Positions 1-12,115 of a DNA stretch of 64,000 nt are shown here, one piece after another. Source of the stretch: Todiramphus chloris collaris (taxonomy: Eukaryota > Chordata > Aves > Coraciiformes > Alcedinidae); NCBI GenBank assembly GCA_025345505.1, contig JANVCC010000146.1, positions 4,381,163 to 4,445,162 on the forward strand, written 5' to 3'. Under the pieces are notes generated by a model. That model was not told the DNA's origin and searched no databases. It worked only from the letters and a program-made list of their open reading frames with translations. Each line of letters begins with the position of its first letter. Position 1 is the stretch's first letter. The translations under genes were made by a program, and so were the position numbers.

Positions 1-3000
1 AAATTGATCAAGTAGTTTTTGTAAGGCATAAAAAAATGGTCTTTTGAAAAAGTAATAAAAATTACAGATATTCATTTCTTATATCCCCTTAAGACACATG
101 AGGAGTAGCCAGCCAAGGTCTCCCTATCAGATGGTTGGCACCATCTAACAGAAGCAGGCTTCATTTGCAATTTGATTTGTACAACACGGGGTTGAAATGA
201 AGGGCAGTGAATTTCTAAACTGCTACATTATATGCATCCAGTCTGGAATTTCATCTACCAGAATTTATTTTATTTCTTTTGCTATCAAGTATCTTTTAGT
301 CACACTGAATATTTGGCTAAAAAGTGAATGGTCTTAATGATGTTTACTGCTATTACTTGAAAATGTAGGAAAGGGGAAGCAGGTTCCGTGGTTAATTTAG
401 CCAATTCTATTTTTCATGTCATTTTGGAAACGTGTAGAAGCTCATGCTTGCCAAAGGTCATGATCTGGTAGTTCTGCAAGATGCAGTCTTTTAAAAGCAG
501 TCCTCTGGAGCACAGAAGTAGTTAATGCTTGGAGGGAGCTGTGTTATTTGGCTCATGAGGATTCCTCAAAATGCAGTGAGTGGCTCATCTTCTCTCTTGC
601 AGCATCAGAACCATCTTACACCGTGTAAGCTGTAAGAACAGATGACGAAGATGAATAGCTTACACATAACACTATGGTGTAAGGAAACCATTATGCATGA
701 AAAAGTTTATGTCTACAGTTGAATAAACAAAGCCCACAATAAAAATATAATGGTGTTCTAAAGTAAAAAGTGATTTGTCTGCAGTTTCCTTCTTATTCAG
801 AGGCTACTTGCTACTGTAGTGTCCAAGCTGTACCAGAATAATAATAAGCAATAAACAGTCATAGCAAAAATCACAAGTGGAGTTTGTGATGTCTCCCTTT
901 GCCTAAGCAAGAGGTGGAAATTGGAAGAGGAATAAAAGCTCCATCTGACCTGGGTTTAATTCTAGAGATCAACTTCATGTTGTTATTTGTCTTGTTTTCA
1001 AGCAGTAAGTAGCATTATCATCTTAAAAATTGAAAATGTTGATTTGTCTGCTGAAAAACAAGTAGAAAGAATGTGGTATCATTGCTGTACCATTTAACAG
1101 TGTGATGACCTTTCAGAAGGGAAAGGCTGCAACATTTGTCAGAGATGGTCATGCCCTAAAACTCCTTGTCTTTCAATAAACTGTTTAAACATCATTTAGA
1201 CCCAGATTCAGTATCATTAGCAATGCCTCTGTAGAGGAGCTGGAGAATCACCTGTTGCTCCTTCCTTCCTCTGGCCAGAAAAGACTTTGCTCCTCTTCCA
1301 GGCACACATCGACCACAGACTCCAGTTAAGCCTAATCCTCTTGTCTCGGTTGTTCCCAAAACCAGTATCTCTCAAGCTACTCTTTTTTTGTTGTTGGGTA
1401 CCTTTTTCCATCTTCAAACAGGTAAAACAAGGTTACTGATTAGGCAAGTGATATTTTGGAATACCTGGAGGTGGAAGGAGGAGACAGGCAAGGGAGGAAT
1501 GGGAAAAGAGAATTCAACCCCACAAAAGAAACCCTTCTAAGTTCTTTGTGATTTCACTTCCATTGAAAGGGTTGTCCACAAGAAGGAAAGAAGATGCAGC
1601 TCATCTTCCCCAGACTTCCTTACAGGATTCCAGTAGAGAAATAAGATTTCATGGAAAGAAAGACTGCATGGACTGGTTTCCTCAGCCTCTTTCCCATCCT
1701 CTATCGATAGGAGATGTTTAGAGAAACAAAAACACTAATCCAAGAAGCAGCTGGGGAGTGGGAGTGGAAAATTCCTAAATTCTTAATGGTGCAACATGCG
1801 GTGTTTCAACAGCTTTTGTGAAGGCTTTTGAAAACATCAACAAGCAGTGCAGCTCCCAGCACTCTGCAAAATAAATGTACTCAACTATTAAGGCCGCAGA
1901 GGTGACTTTGTCAACCAGCAGAAAACATGACAGCAGCAAAGCAGGGAATGCGGGGGAAGCTGGTTGGAATTTTTATTATTGTCAACCACAGAGATAAAAA
2001 CGCAGACAGAACTCAACATCTACTCCCACAGGAAAATCCCATTCGGCCTGGAAGTCTACTTTAAAAGAAAAACAACAAATAGCAAAGAGTGATCACGAAA
2101 AAAAATAAAAGGTGGTTGAGCCAATTTCTCCATTCCCTATTTGGCGCAAGACTGCGAGAAGGAAAGGAAAAGTTTAAGGGGTCTTTTCACCTTCTGTGAC
2201 AGATTAGCTGAGATCAGAGCAGAGGTTTCAGCTATTCCTAACCAGCGTGTGGTTGAACCCTGACACCAAAAAGGGTGTACCTGAGTTGGTTGGTACCCTG
2301 TAAAGAACTGCAGAATCCCTTCAATGAGCAGTACAGGGAGCAAAAAAAGCAACATGAAAATAAGCCTTAAAAAAGTATTTTCCTGCCCAAATTAGCTGAG
2401 CTCAGGATTACAATGGAGGAAATGGGAATGCACAAGGAGGGGCAGGAGAAGGGGTGGAGGAGGGCTGTTCCTTTTGGGGCCAACAAGGCATTAGGTCACC
2501 TGAATGCGATGTCAGCAGTACTTATTCTCAGAGATGATGACACTGCCCATAGGTGCCAGAGGTCAGTGTATCCCTTCTGTACCATGCATCTCTCACACCT
2601 TATCCCTGGAGACATTCAGGGTTGTACATGCTGTGTTCAAACTCCATCCTGGTTAACAAGGTTAACAGCTGCTCTGGGTCTCCAAAACAGTGTAATGATC
2701 AGAAGTGTCACAAAATGCTACAGGTATCATTTGAGGGTTGATTCTGGTACCAGCACCACCTCTGTCCACACTCTTACCCACCCTTCCACCCAGAGTTGCT
2801 AATGGAAGTACTTCTAAGGCATCAGTATGAAATGATGCCACATATAAACAAACTGTAAAATGAAAAGAGGAAAGTGAAATGCAGATATTAAGTCCTGATC
2901 ACCTCAAAGATCTAACTCAAGAATCACATCCACAAATGACTATGTGACTATCAGTTAGGACTATCAGATCCACAAATGACTATGCCCAGACAGGGAGAGG

Positions 3001-6000
3001 AAGGAGAAACATCAGCATGGTCCTGAGAATGAGGCCCAGGGGGCAACAACCTTTTTGAACCATCTTTTCTGCAAGCACCAGAATAGCTACAATGGAGCAG
3101 CCTCGGAGCAGTTTAAGATGAGCTTTTTACACTTCCCAAAAAACATCAGAGTCCACACCACTGACTTCAGGGGAACTTGTAAGCCAGCCCTCTCCTAAAA
3201 GATATTTTCATTTGCTTAAACTGCAGGTTGGCACAGGGACAAAAACAAGTGGAAACTGTTTGCACTCATATTGTTTTAGAAGGAGGCGGGGGGAAACCTA
3301 AAAGGAATTTCAACTCTTTGGGGCCAGTAACGTTCAAAGACAAGAGCAGCTTTTGGTATCAGGACTCCATCTGTACCCAGGATTCCCACCTCAAAGTCAT
3401 TGAACCTTGTAACGTTTTATCTTATACCCCTCAAAGGCAGTAGCACGTTGAGTAGGATCCCTTTTTTAAACATACAAAGCAAAGGAATATATTTTCCATA
3501 TGTTTGTCATATGTTTAGCTCGAGTCCCATTGCCAACTCTTAGCACAGCTAATATGCAGTGAATTCATAGGGCCTGACCTTGGAAGAGTTTAATCTCAAC
3601 TGTGCATTTCTGCCTGTTTAATTTGTGCATGGCCACTACAACTGTTTGTACACACTGAACAATTACCCCTGAAAACTTCTGTTTCTCAAACACTTAACGT
3701 GATATGGCATCATAAAAGATATTTTGTACTACGTAGCTACAAAGTTTTGTTAAGCCCTTCTTACTCGTTTTTTTAAACAAGCACATACACACAGACAGTA
3801 AGGGCTACAGAAACTATCTACAAGCAAGAAAGGCAAAAACCAGAAAATGGTAAAGCTAATAGGATATTGTTACAGACACACACCTCACTTGCACACACAG
3901 TAACACGGATTTTATCACCACAGTGTCTGAACTTTATCCAATTAAACAGTTCCTTCCTTCTCCAAGTATTAAAGAAATTAATCTATTGGTTTACATGGAT
4001 TTATATAGTGTATGGAAAGAAAGAATTCATGTTTCCACTTTTAGATAACTCTGAGTTTTGTTAAATTGTGTTCTGACCACAAGTATCCTCTCAAGAACTA
4101 AAGTTTAGGGGTTTTTGTAAAATCTAGATTATTCCACTGATGAATAATGTCATATTCAAATAAAAAGTAGCATGCTGTTTAACAGATTTTTTTTTTTCAT
4201 CTTTCTCTACAAAAATTCAACAAAAATGTTTTTTCTTTCTTCAATTTAAGAGGAAAAAGTGACATTCATCTTAGTTAGAGGACATTTTCCAGCCAGTTTT
4301 AATATTTACCTTCCCAATAGGCCCTAAGAAGCAGTCTTGGCATGTATGCCATTTCTAAAGCATCTATATTGCAAAAGCAAAGCAAAGCAAAACAACCCTC
4401 AAACCACCAACAGCTCATGCACAAAATTCTTCATCCTCAATCTGTGAGAACAGAGCAGAACTAGTAGAGAAATTCAACTACAGTCTTGTAAATACAGCCA
4501 GTTCATTCCTTGCAATCTCCGCTGCACCAGACTCAGCTCTGGTTCTGCCACCAATACTGCACAGTCTCGGGACAGTCACATCACGTGCCACCTTCCCAAA
4601 CCTTTTCCAATTTGGGGTTTGCTCTTCCATTTAGAGTGGAGGCTTTTTAAGTCAGGAACTGGGCGTCATGACTTGTATGTCCAGAGTTCACCACTAACAA
4701 GGGTCATCTCTCCACTATCGCCCCGGTACTTGGAGCGATGGTCAGGGTGAAGCAACGTGAGCAGCTCAGGCTGTTGTCTGTGTACCTGATTACAGACAGG
4801 CCAAGCCCCATTTCTAACCTTCGTCTTTTCATATAATTACCTTTAACATGTGATGAATGGGCACAGACCAAATCACTTAACAGTCCTGAAGAACTTTTAA
4901 AAGGTCTATGGACCTGAGAATGCAAAATGATCTTAAGTAGCCAGAGAGACCTTGCTGCGCTTCCCTGCCTCCATGGGTGATGGATGGCGGGAAATAAGTT
5001 TCTGATCATACACATTCACATTTCTTCAGAGTTACAGACATTTCAGTTTGGGATAGTTTGGGGAAAAATAACCTCTGCACAGCATAAAATGACCCCCCAA
5101 AATGGCATGTGTAGCTCAAGCTTGTTCACTTGTACAGAGATGAGCTGGTTACTCCTGTTTGCCTTGGCAGCTGGGGTTAGAAGGCAGACATGCAGCAAAC
5201 TACTGTCTGGAGTAGGCGTTTTCAAGCCAGTGTCCCTTCACAACTGCCAAGAACAAATCTCTTGGGGCTCCTTCCACTAACATCATCTTCCCTGTTACTT
5301 ACTCTGGGCTCTCAGATTGGATGTTATTTCCCTATACAATAGGACAATTCACTGCTCGTACCCTCACTAAAATTCTCTTACTGACAAGAATGTATTTGTT
5401 TCTGCCCTGATCAAAACAGAATACTCCAAGAACAAGGGAGAGATGAGATGCTTCAGGCCCTGCTCCAAACGGTTAAGAACTTTAAAAGTCCCTGCAGGAA
5501 ACTGCTGCTAAACCACATCCTGTTTCTACTACTGCACTCCTGCCTAACTGAAGTTTGACATAGCGTCCCATATTCATCAGGTATTCTCTCTTTCATCTTT
5601 ATGTGCTTCAAAGCTACTGTAGATGCCAGCATCAGTGCTATGATTGCACACACAGTCTGCCAGTACACCGATTCTTGCAACAAATCATCATTATCCAGCA
5701 CGAAGGTGGACACTCTACCTTGTACTACAAGCTCCCTCTGCAAGTTATTAAGTATTAAAAACAATTCTCTGCCTTCATGTTCACATCCCTATTGCCCGTG
5801 CACTTTGAAAAGCAGTATCTAATACAAATGACATGGCTTTCAAAAGTTTCTGCTTTACCTCTGGGCAAAAACAATAAACACCTTGATGGAGCTTTTATCA
5901 ATCAATTTTCATTTAGTTTCCTTCTATTAAAAAGTCTTAAGATGCTATACTTAACACCAGGAACAACAGCAATGTACTTCAAGGTAACACAACAGTACTA

Positions 6001-8410
6001 ACTCAAAAGAATGTGAATGGTGTGTTCTGCAATTTGTGGAGGGAGATCACATTGATCAACTTTATTGCAAATCACAGTGTATCATGGGATTCATTTGGTT
6101 TTTCAAATATAAAGCAGAGGACATTACTCAGGCTCGTAAGGATTTTATTTTGTATTAAATTGGTAAAGCAGCAAATACTATTTCATATACATTTACCAAA
6201 TAGGAATAGCTATATATACTGGGCAGCACACAAAATTATGTTTTAATTTCCCTAGGGAGTAGCTATGAAGGTGCAGATACCCCATTCCTAACCAAATTCT
6301 AATTATTGTATTAATAGTCAATGAAAATAAAAATTTTGATCCTGGATTGATTTAACAGCTTGACCTAGTCTGAATAAATGGTGCAAATCCAGAGAAGTTC
6401 CTATGAAGTTCTTCCGGTTTTACATCAATCTGTCTGAAATCAGGAACTTGTCCCAAAACACTAAAAAGCACAAAAAAAGCTGCCTATTGATGTCTGCATA
6501 GATTTGAAAGCTTGATGCAACAGCGTTAGCATATTGATTTATCCCCCCCAGGAATTAGAAAGAAAAGAAATAGAAATTCAGTGTTTGATCCCTAATTTGA
6601 ACAAACTTCAGGGCTTGCTTACAGTTTGGTACAGAAAAACAAAGCAATGGAGATAAGGATGTACAGATTTCAGTGCCTACCAGGCAGTTACAAATGGACT
6701 ACGCTGACCACAAAGAAGACAAGAGGCTCTTTTAAGTTAAAAGAAGCAAAGAAAATTGGGTTGGAAATTATTTTCTTAGAGTGAAACATCTTGCAATGAC
6801 ATGACTGGATACTGAGGATATCCAATTACTATTGTTGTGGGGAAAGAAGCCTTTACAAATGGGCTGTTTAAACACAAAAGCAATCTTATTAAAGATTTCT
6901 TAATCAAACCGATGGTCTCATTGGAATTACAAATTGCTTAGGTACCAATGTGACAGGCATCTAATATGGGTCTGGCCCAGCTTCTACTCAAGTAAACTGA
7001 AAAAAAATCTGGCTGATCGCACAATGTGTTAGATCAGACCCGAGATAACCAGATCTGGTGAAAAGGAGGTTTGGATTTACAGTTAATGTTGTAGGAATCC
7101 ATTGATTGTAACTGAGGATGAATTTGGAACTGGAGCAATGCCAAGGGAAACCAGGTTGCATGGTTCCTCTTATTCGAGAAAAAACAGGTTCTTTTATACC
7201 CAAATTCCAGGGAAGTTAAAAACTAATTAGACTGTTTCAAAGCTCATCCTGTCACTCAAAAATCCCTGACCATAACTTGGGCTAATTGTCTAGAGCCAAT
7301 GGGGTTGAATTCCAGATCCAGAACTTGCAGTAGGGTAATTCTATGACTCTGCCCTGGAAATTATCTGGGATGTGAGAACAGCTTCTGATCCCAACATTTC
7401 TCCTTTATAGCTCTTCAAGAAACAGAATAATACTGTTCACACCAGGTTTGATAATTACTCAAGACAAAAATGCAGAGGCTGAAAACTCCAGCCTAAAACC
7501 TCACAAATTCCTACAGTGGGACTGGGTCTTTCTGGCCTTGCTCCTCCAAGGAAATTTTCCTCAGTCTTGTCCTTCCTCCCATCAGTGCAGAGTCAGGGTG
7601 AAGAAGCTTCTCCTTGCTTTTGCATGTCAGAAAACTTTGTTTCTGCTTCTGTGAGCCCAGATAAATCAGTTCCACAAATATATGAGCCAGTATCACTCTC
7701 CAGCCACAAATATCAGCCACCAAGGCAGGGAAGCATCCCTGCTGCCTCTCTTTTCCACCCCTGGTGATGGGTCCCACCTGTTTCTTTGCTCTAGGCACCA
7801 GTCCTATCCATAACCCAGTGCAACTCTCCAACACAGGAAGAAAGCTGCTTTTCAACCATTCTAACTACCAGACCAAGTCAGCCCTCAGGTAACTGCCTTG
7901 TTGCTCTTTTTTTCTATCTTGTGGTCATTCACTACTTACAACACAGTGGCATGAGGAAGCCCTGTGCTCTAGGTACTGCAAAATGGAGAGAACAAACTGA
8001 GAACGTCCTTCCCAAAGAGATCACACCTTTGCATTGCAACACACACTAAACCATCCAGATGAGATTTCCAGTTTTTGCTTTAGCCATTTACTCCTCTAGC
8101 CCTCTTTCATCACCCCAGTAAATTTCTGATAATTATTTATCTGAATATAAATTAAAAAACATAAAAATACTTAACATCATGTCCTTAGACTCAAACCAGA
8201 CTGTACTGTACCAGAGTAAGTATGAAACTTGGTACATAAGCACATAATTTGAAAGCTTTCTCTCATCACATACCCTGACTCCGTATTGGGAAGAGCACTT
8301 AAACTCAATCAATGCCCATGGGAAGCAGACCAGCAGCTATTTGCTGACATGAACACAGAATGATCAAAATATTTTCCTGTTCAATATTTAAATCTTGGCT
8401 ACTTTTTAAG
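1..8410. other. Unique AT-rich non-coding sequence
   Basis: I see no gene, RNA gene or recognisable transposon in this stretch. Open frames are short (up to about 130 codons), occur on both strands and show no domain I know. The only local structure is a 40-bp-period duplication at 2928-2984 and short T or A runs, such as the one near 4190. The sequence reads as single-copy intergenic or intronic vertebrate DNA. Confidence 0.6.
2928..2984. repeat. Direct repeat, 17 bp, 40-bp period
   Basis: The 17-base word ATCCACAAATGACTATG occurs exactly at 2928-2944 and again at 2968-2984. The spacer also contains two copies of GACTATCAG. This pattern fits a small local duplication by replication slippage. 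No function is evident. Confidence 0.85.
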
Positions 8411-8544
8411 TCTACACAGCGCTCTGCGAAGTGCCAGCTCCGAGCACGACCCGCTATTTCCAGGCGTAGCTCTGCACTATTCCCCAAGGACCACAAGTCA
8501 AACAGCTCATTCCAGGAGCCCTTTACGTGCAGAGACAGGCTGCG
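8411..8544 (+). other. CpG-rich exon-like patch
   Basis: A 134-base segment is bounded by an acceptor-like site (pyrimidine-rich tract then TTTTTAAG) and a donor-like GCG|GTAAGG. It holds about eight CpG dinucleotides, clearly more than its AT-rich surroundings. One frame stays open from the acceptor to the donor, giving about 45 residues rich in Arg and Ser with no recognisable domain. It could be an exon of a non-coding transcript or a lineage-specific exon, but it may equally be a chance match to weak splice consensus. I do not call it a gene. Confidence 0.15.
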
Positions 8545-11500
8545 GTAAGGCATTCTGTGAGGTTCAAGAGCAGGTTAAGCTGCGTATGTAGACATAGCAG
8601 AGCAAAATCCTCATCTTCATTTGGGAACTTAAGCATTTCCACAATAAACGTAATCAATAAGAGTGACAGCAATCATGTGCCAGCTCCTCACTTTGGTACT
8701 GACAGGTGTGAAATTGTGCTTGCACCTGAATTTTCTGTGAACTATTTAACATTTCCATTGGACTATTCATTAAAAATAAAATAAAATTTAAAAAAATTAA
8801 ATCAACAGACAACTCTTCTAGCATAACTGCACTTTCCAGCACAGCTTCCAAAGCTGGAAACATGGGTCAACACTGGAAATATTTCACATGGCACCTAACC
8901 AGTGTGGAAACAAATGCCAAGCATGATCTAGTGTCATCCAGATTAGCTCCTGCTGGTGCTTGGATTCAAATTAATGGGTTACCCTCCCAGCAAATGTCAC
9001 AGGAAAACCTTGCCAGGAAACAGCTTACAAAAAAATATTAAAAAAAAATAATCCTATTTCATCTTGAATGAGGGATTCCATTTAAGTCAGAAGGTTCCTT
9101 CCCATAGCCTCTGTCTGAGCACAGCTTGGGAAATACTTCTGGGAAATGACATGAAAGAGACATAAACAAACACCGCCTTACACATACGCAAGGAACCAGC
9201 AAAGCACCCAAGAGTATCAGGATGAATTCCTGCCCCTATTCCTTCTCTTTAATATTTCCGATTCAATTAAAAAAGTTCAAAGGTCTTATACACCTTTCAA
9301 AAATGAGAATGTTAACACCAAGCAGCTTCAAAAGGTTTTGCCTTCATTCTTTGGAGGAAGTTTAAACTCTGACAAACAGTGGTTTAGGATGGGAGGACAC
9401 TTCACATAGTGTCTGAAAAAAATGAGACGAGTTCCTGGAAATGTTACTTACTGACCAGAGAGAAAGGGCTGGCAGCTTTTCTCACCTACAAATCTTCCAG
9501 CTTCAAACAGAATAAAACAAAAAAATACCATTTTAATTTGCTTTTTATATTTTAAGGTGGAGAACTTTCCTCTTTTGGATCCAAGGGTCTGAACTGGTAG
9601 AGAATTAAATATTTTTGCCGTGGTCTTCTTCAGTCAGTTTAACTCCTTGACCCAGCTTCTCTCATAAATGCTGAAGAACACCAAAAATGGGGCAGGAACG
9701 TGCTGTTGCAGGTATGAAAGACAGTAGGATTGACTCGTTTGATGGGAGCTGAGGGTTAGAGCATCACATCCAGAAGTGGCACCCTGAGCTACCTCACCCG
9801 GTTCTCTTACAGCCCAGACTAACCAGCCAACCTTGAAATAGTACTGAAGAAGTGATAACCCCAGCACAGCCATGTATAGACTACAGCTTTCCAAAAGTAC
9901 TACAGTGAGGAGTAGTTGCTGTCTGGTATTATCTCATGCACATAATGGGAGGTCCTTTGAGCGCTGCAAAGTATGAGAACTTCATTTCTTTTTTGGGAAG
10001 CCTACATGCTGATGTGCTCTGGATTTCCTCTTAGCCAGGAAAACTAGGAACTCCCTTTCTTTTTTGAGTGGTATTTCTTGCAAAACAAGATTACACAAAA
10101 AGGAAAATCATTAGAGTACTCAATTAAACGGTATGGACTAGTTATCAGTAGGTCTTGACTACACATACTTGGATCATTTTAACAGAGCTATGGTTTAAAA
10201 ACTACTGTACAGTTAATCAACCACAACAGAAACTTTTCAAAGTCTTTTTGATGAAATTCAGAACATTCCTAGCTAGTCTGAGATACTATGTCTCTGGGCC
10301 AACATAGTGAATTCAAGCAGGTAGATGCCGTAACTCTTCTGCCAGAGTGAAACCAGGAAAGAAACAAGCTTGGGTCAATGTTCATTCCCTCAGTGTCATG
10401 CAATTCTGTGCTCAGTGTTAGGAGGCAACGCCTGCGAATTGCTGCTGTCAGAGGAGGCAGTGTTAACCAATGGATATTCTCCAGTAAAACCATCATGGCT
10501 TCTCCTGGTGACACCAAAAGTCATGCTCAGAGCTGCTACGCTCTAGTGCTACCAGCACTACCCAGCTGCATCAGCACTAGTTAAGAGACTTGGCAGCAGC
10601 CTTGGGCAGGGGTGTGCTCACCCCTTTACTTACCACAGACAGAGTTAGGAGATAACATGTGCACGGCCCTTGTTGGCAAAGGAAACAGGAGACTGCCTTT
10701 CTGGCAGGGGGAAATGTGGCATTTTCTATTTCACTTGTACTAGTTGCAATCTAAACTGAATCTGCTTTAGGAATAAAAGTCCTTTGGTCTTATAGTGTTA
10801 AGACTGGAGGAAAAACAGTTAAAAATCAGTTTACTTATTATCTTTTGTGCTGTTTGTTTACTCCTATATGCCAGATGGCTTGGAATGTGAAAACAGATCC
10901 ATAAGATGACACATAATCCTGCAAATATTCAGTGCCTGGACCTCCGGTGGAGTTTGCTAGAAGGCCCATGCACATGGTGCCTGAATGAGCGTTTCATTTC
11001 TGTTTATAATCAGCTTCACTTTCTCATTCTCTCAAATTAACAAAGCATTGCCTCATTCAGGCTGCAGACAAAGAATGTACATCCCACACATAGCTGTTGT
11101 ATAAATTGGTTTTCTTCTTAAACAGCATCAGAAAACATCGTTCACCTCTTCCCAAAAAAGGCTCGCCAGAAACCCACTTTGCCTATCAAACCTCTGGGTT
11201 TTTTTCCTTTTTAATGTTTCGCTACTTATCAAATTGCTTCTAAAGGTGACTTGCCTTTCCTGGTTCATCTGATGGTCTTCTGCTGTGAAGTAAGAGACAC
11301 TGTTGAATCTGAAATCATCATTGCACTGATTTGCGAATCACCATGCTGTGAAGTTACCAACACATGAAAGCTCAGAGCCACACATCCCCCATGATTGCCA
11401 GCACACCCCCAGCACAGGCCAGTCCTCTTCTTCCCCTTCCCCTGACCACAGGTCTTTTCCAGCAGCTCCAGGAAGGACCTCACCAGGGCTTTCCTGAAGC

Positions 11501-11799
11501 TCTCAGGGGAGCTGCATACAACCACTGCTCTGCTCCTGCATTCTCTCTTTCACCTCACCCTTCTCTCGGGGCAGGACCTGGGCACATACCTCCTCATTCA
11601 TGACCTCTCTAGGGCTCTGAGGACAAAATCTGCAATAAAAGACCCACCTGCAGAAGAGGCAGCTGAGCTGGAACAGCATCTCTGATGGACCACGACTGCA
11701 CACATGTGCTGTATAAGGAACACAAAGATTAAGGCAGTCTCATGCATGTATTCACCAGCTTCCTCCTCAGATGGGGCGAGACCTCCCAGACAACCATCT
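8545..11799. other. Unique non-coding sequence
   Basis: I see no gene, repeat family or RNA in this stretch. Open frames are under 90 codons and unrecognised. The segment at about 11360-11600 is somewhat richer in C and has overlapping short frames on both strands, which is typical of base composition and not of coding. Confidence 0.6.
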
Positions 11800-11802
11800 G
11801 TA

Positions 11803-12115
11803 TCACAGAAACATTGAATTTCCTAGATTGGAAAAAGACCTTTAAGATCATAGAATCATAGAATTGTCAGAGTTGGAAGGGACCTTACAGATCATCCAGT
11901 TCCAACCACCCCGCTATGGGCAGGGACACCTCCCACTAGAGCAGGTTGCTCTAGATCATCTAGTCCAATCATTAACCTAACACTGACAGGACCTCGACTA
12001 AACCATATTCCTCAGAACTATGTCTACACGACTCTTAAATACCTCCAGGGATGGGGACTCAGCCACTTCCCTGGGGAAGCTCTTCCAATGCCTGAAATGT
12101 AGCACTTCAACACGT
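11803..12115 (-). mobile_element. Old CR1 3' fragment, interrupted
   Basis: The segment at 11803-11851 reads like the reverse complement of a CR1 3' end (TTGGAAAAAGACCTTTAAGATCAT). It resumes at 11960 with CTAGTCCAATCATTAACCTAAC and continues through the typical CR1 phrases TACCTCCAGGGATGGGGACT and CCACTTCCCTGGG to about 12115. The element therefore lies on the minus strand, truncated at its 5' end. It is diverged and was split by a second CR1 at 11852-11952. CR1 is the main non-LTR retrotransposon of birds; this copy carries no coding capacity. Confidence 0.85.
11852..11952 (-). mobile_element. Younger CR1 3' end nested in older CR1
   Basis: This short minus-strand CR1 3' end starts AGAATCATAGAATTGTCAGA and continues with TTGGAAGGGACCTTACAGAT, a different CR1 subfamily signature from the host copy. 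It is flanked by AGATCAT at 11845-11851 and again at 11953-11959. Removing the insert and one AGATCAT restores a continuous older CR1. The copy is about 100 bases long, 5'-truncated and inactive. Confidence 0.8.
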
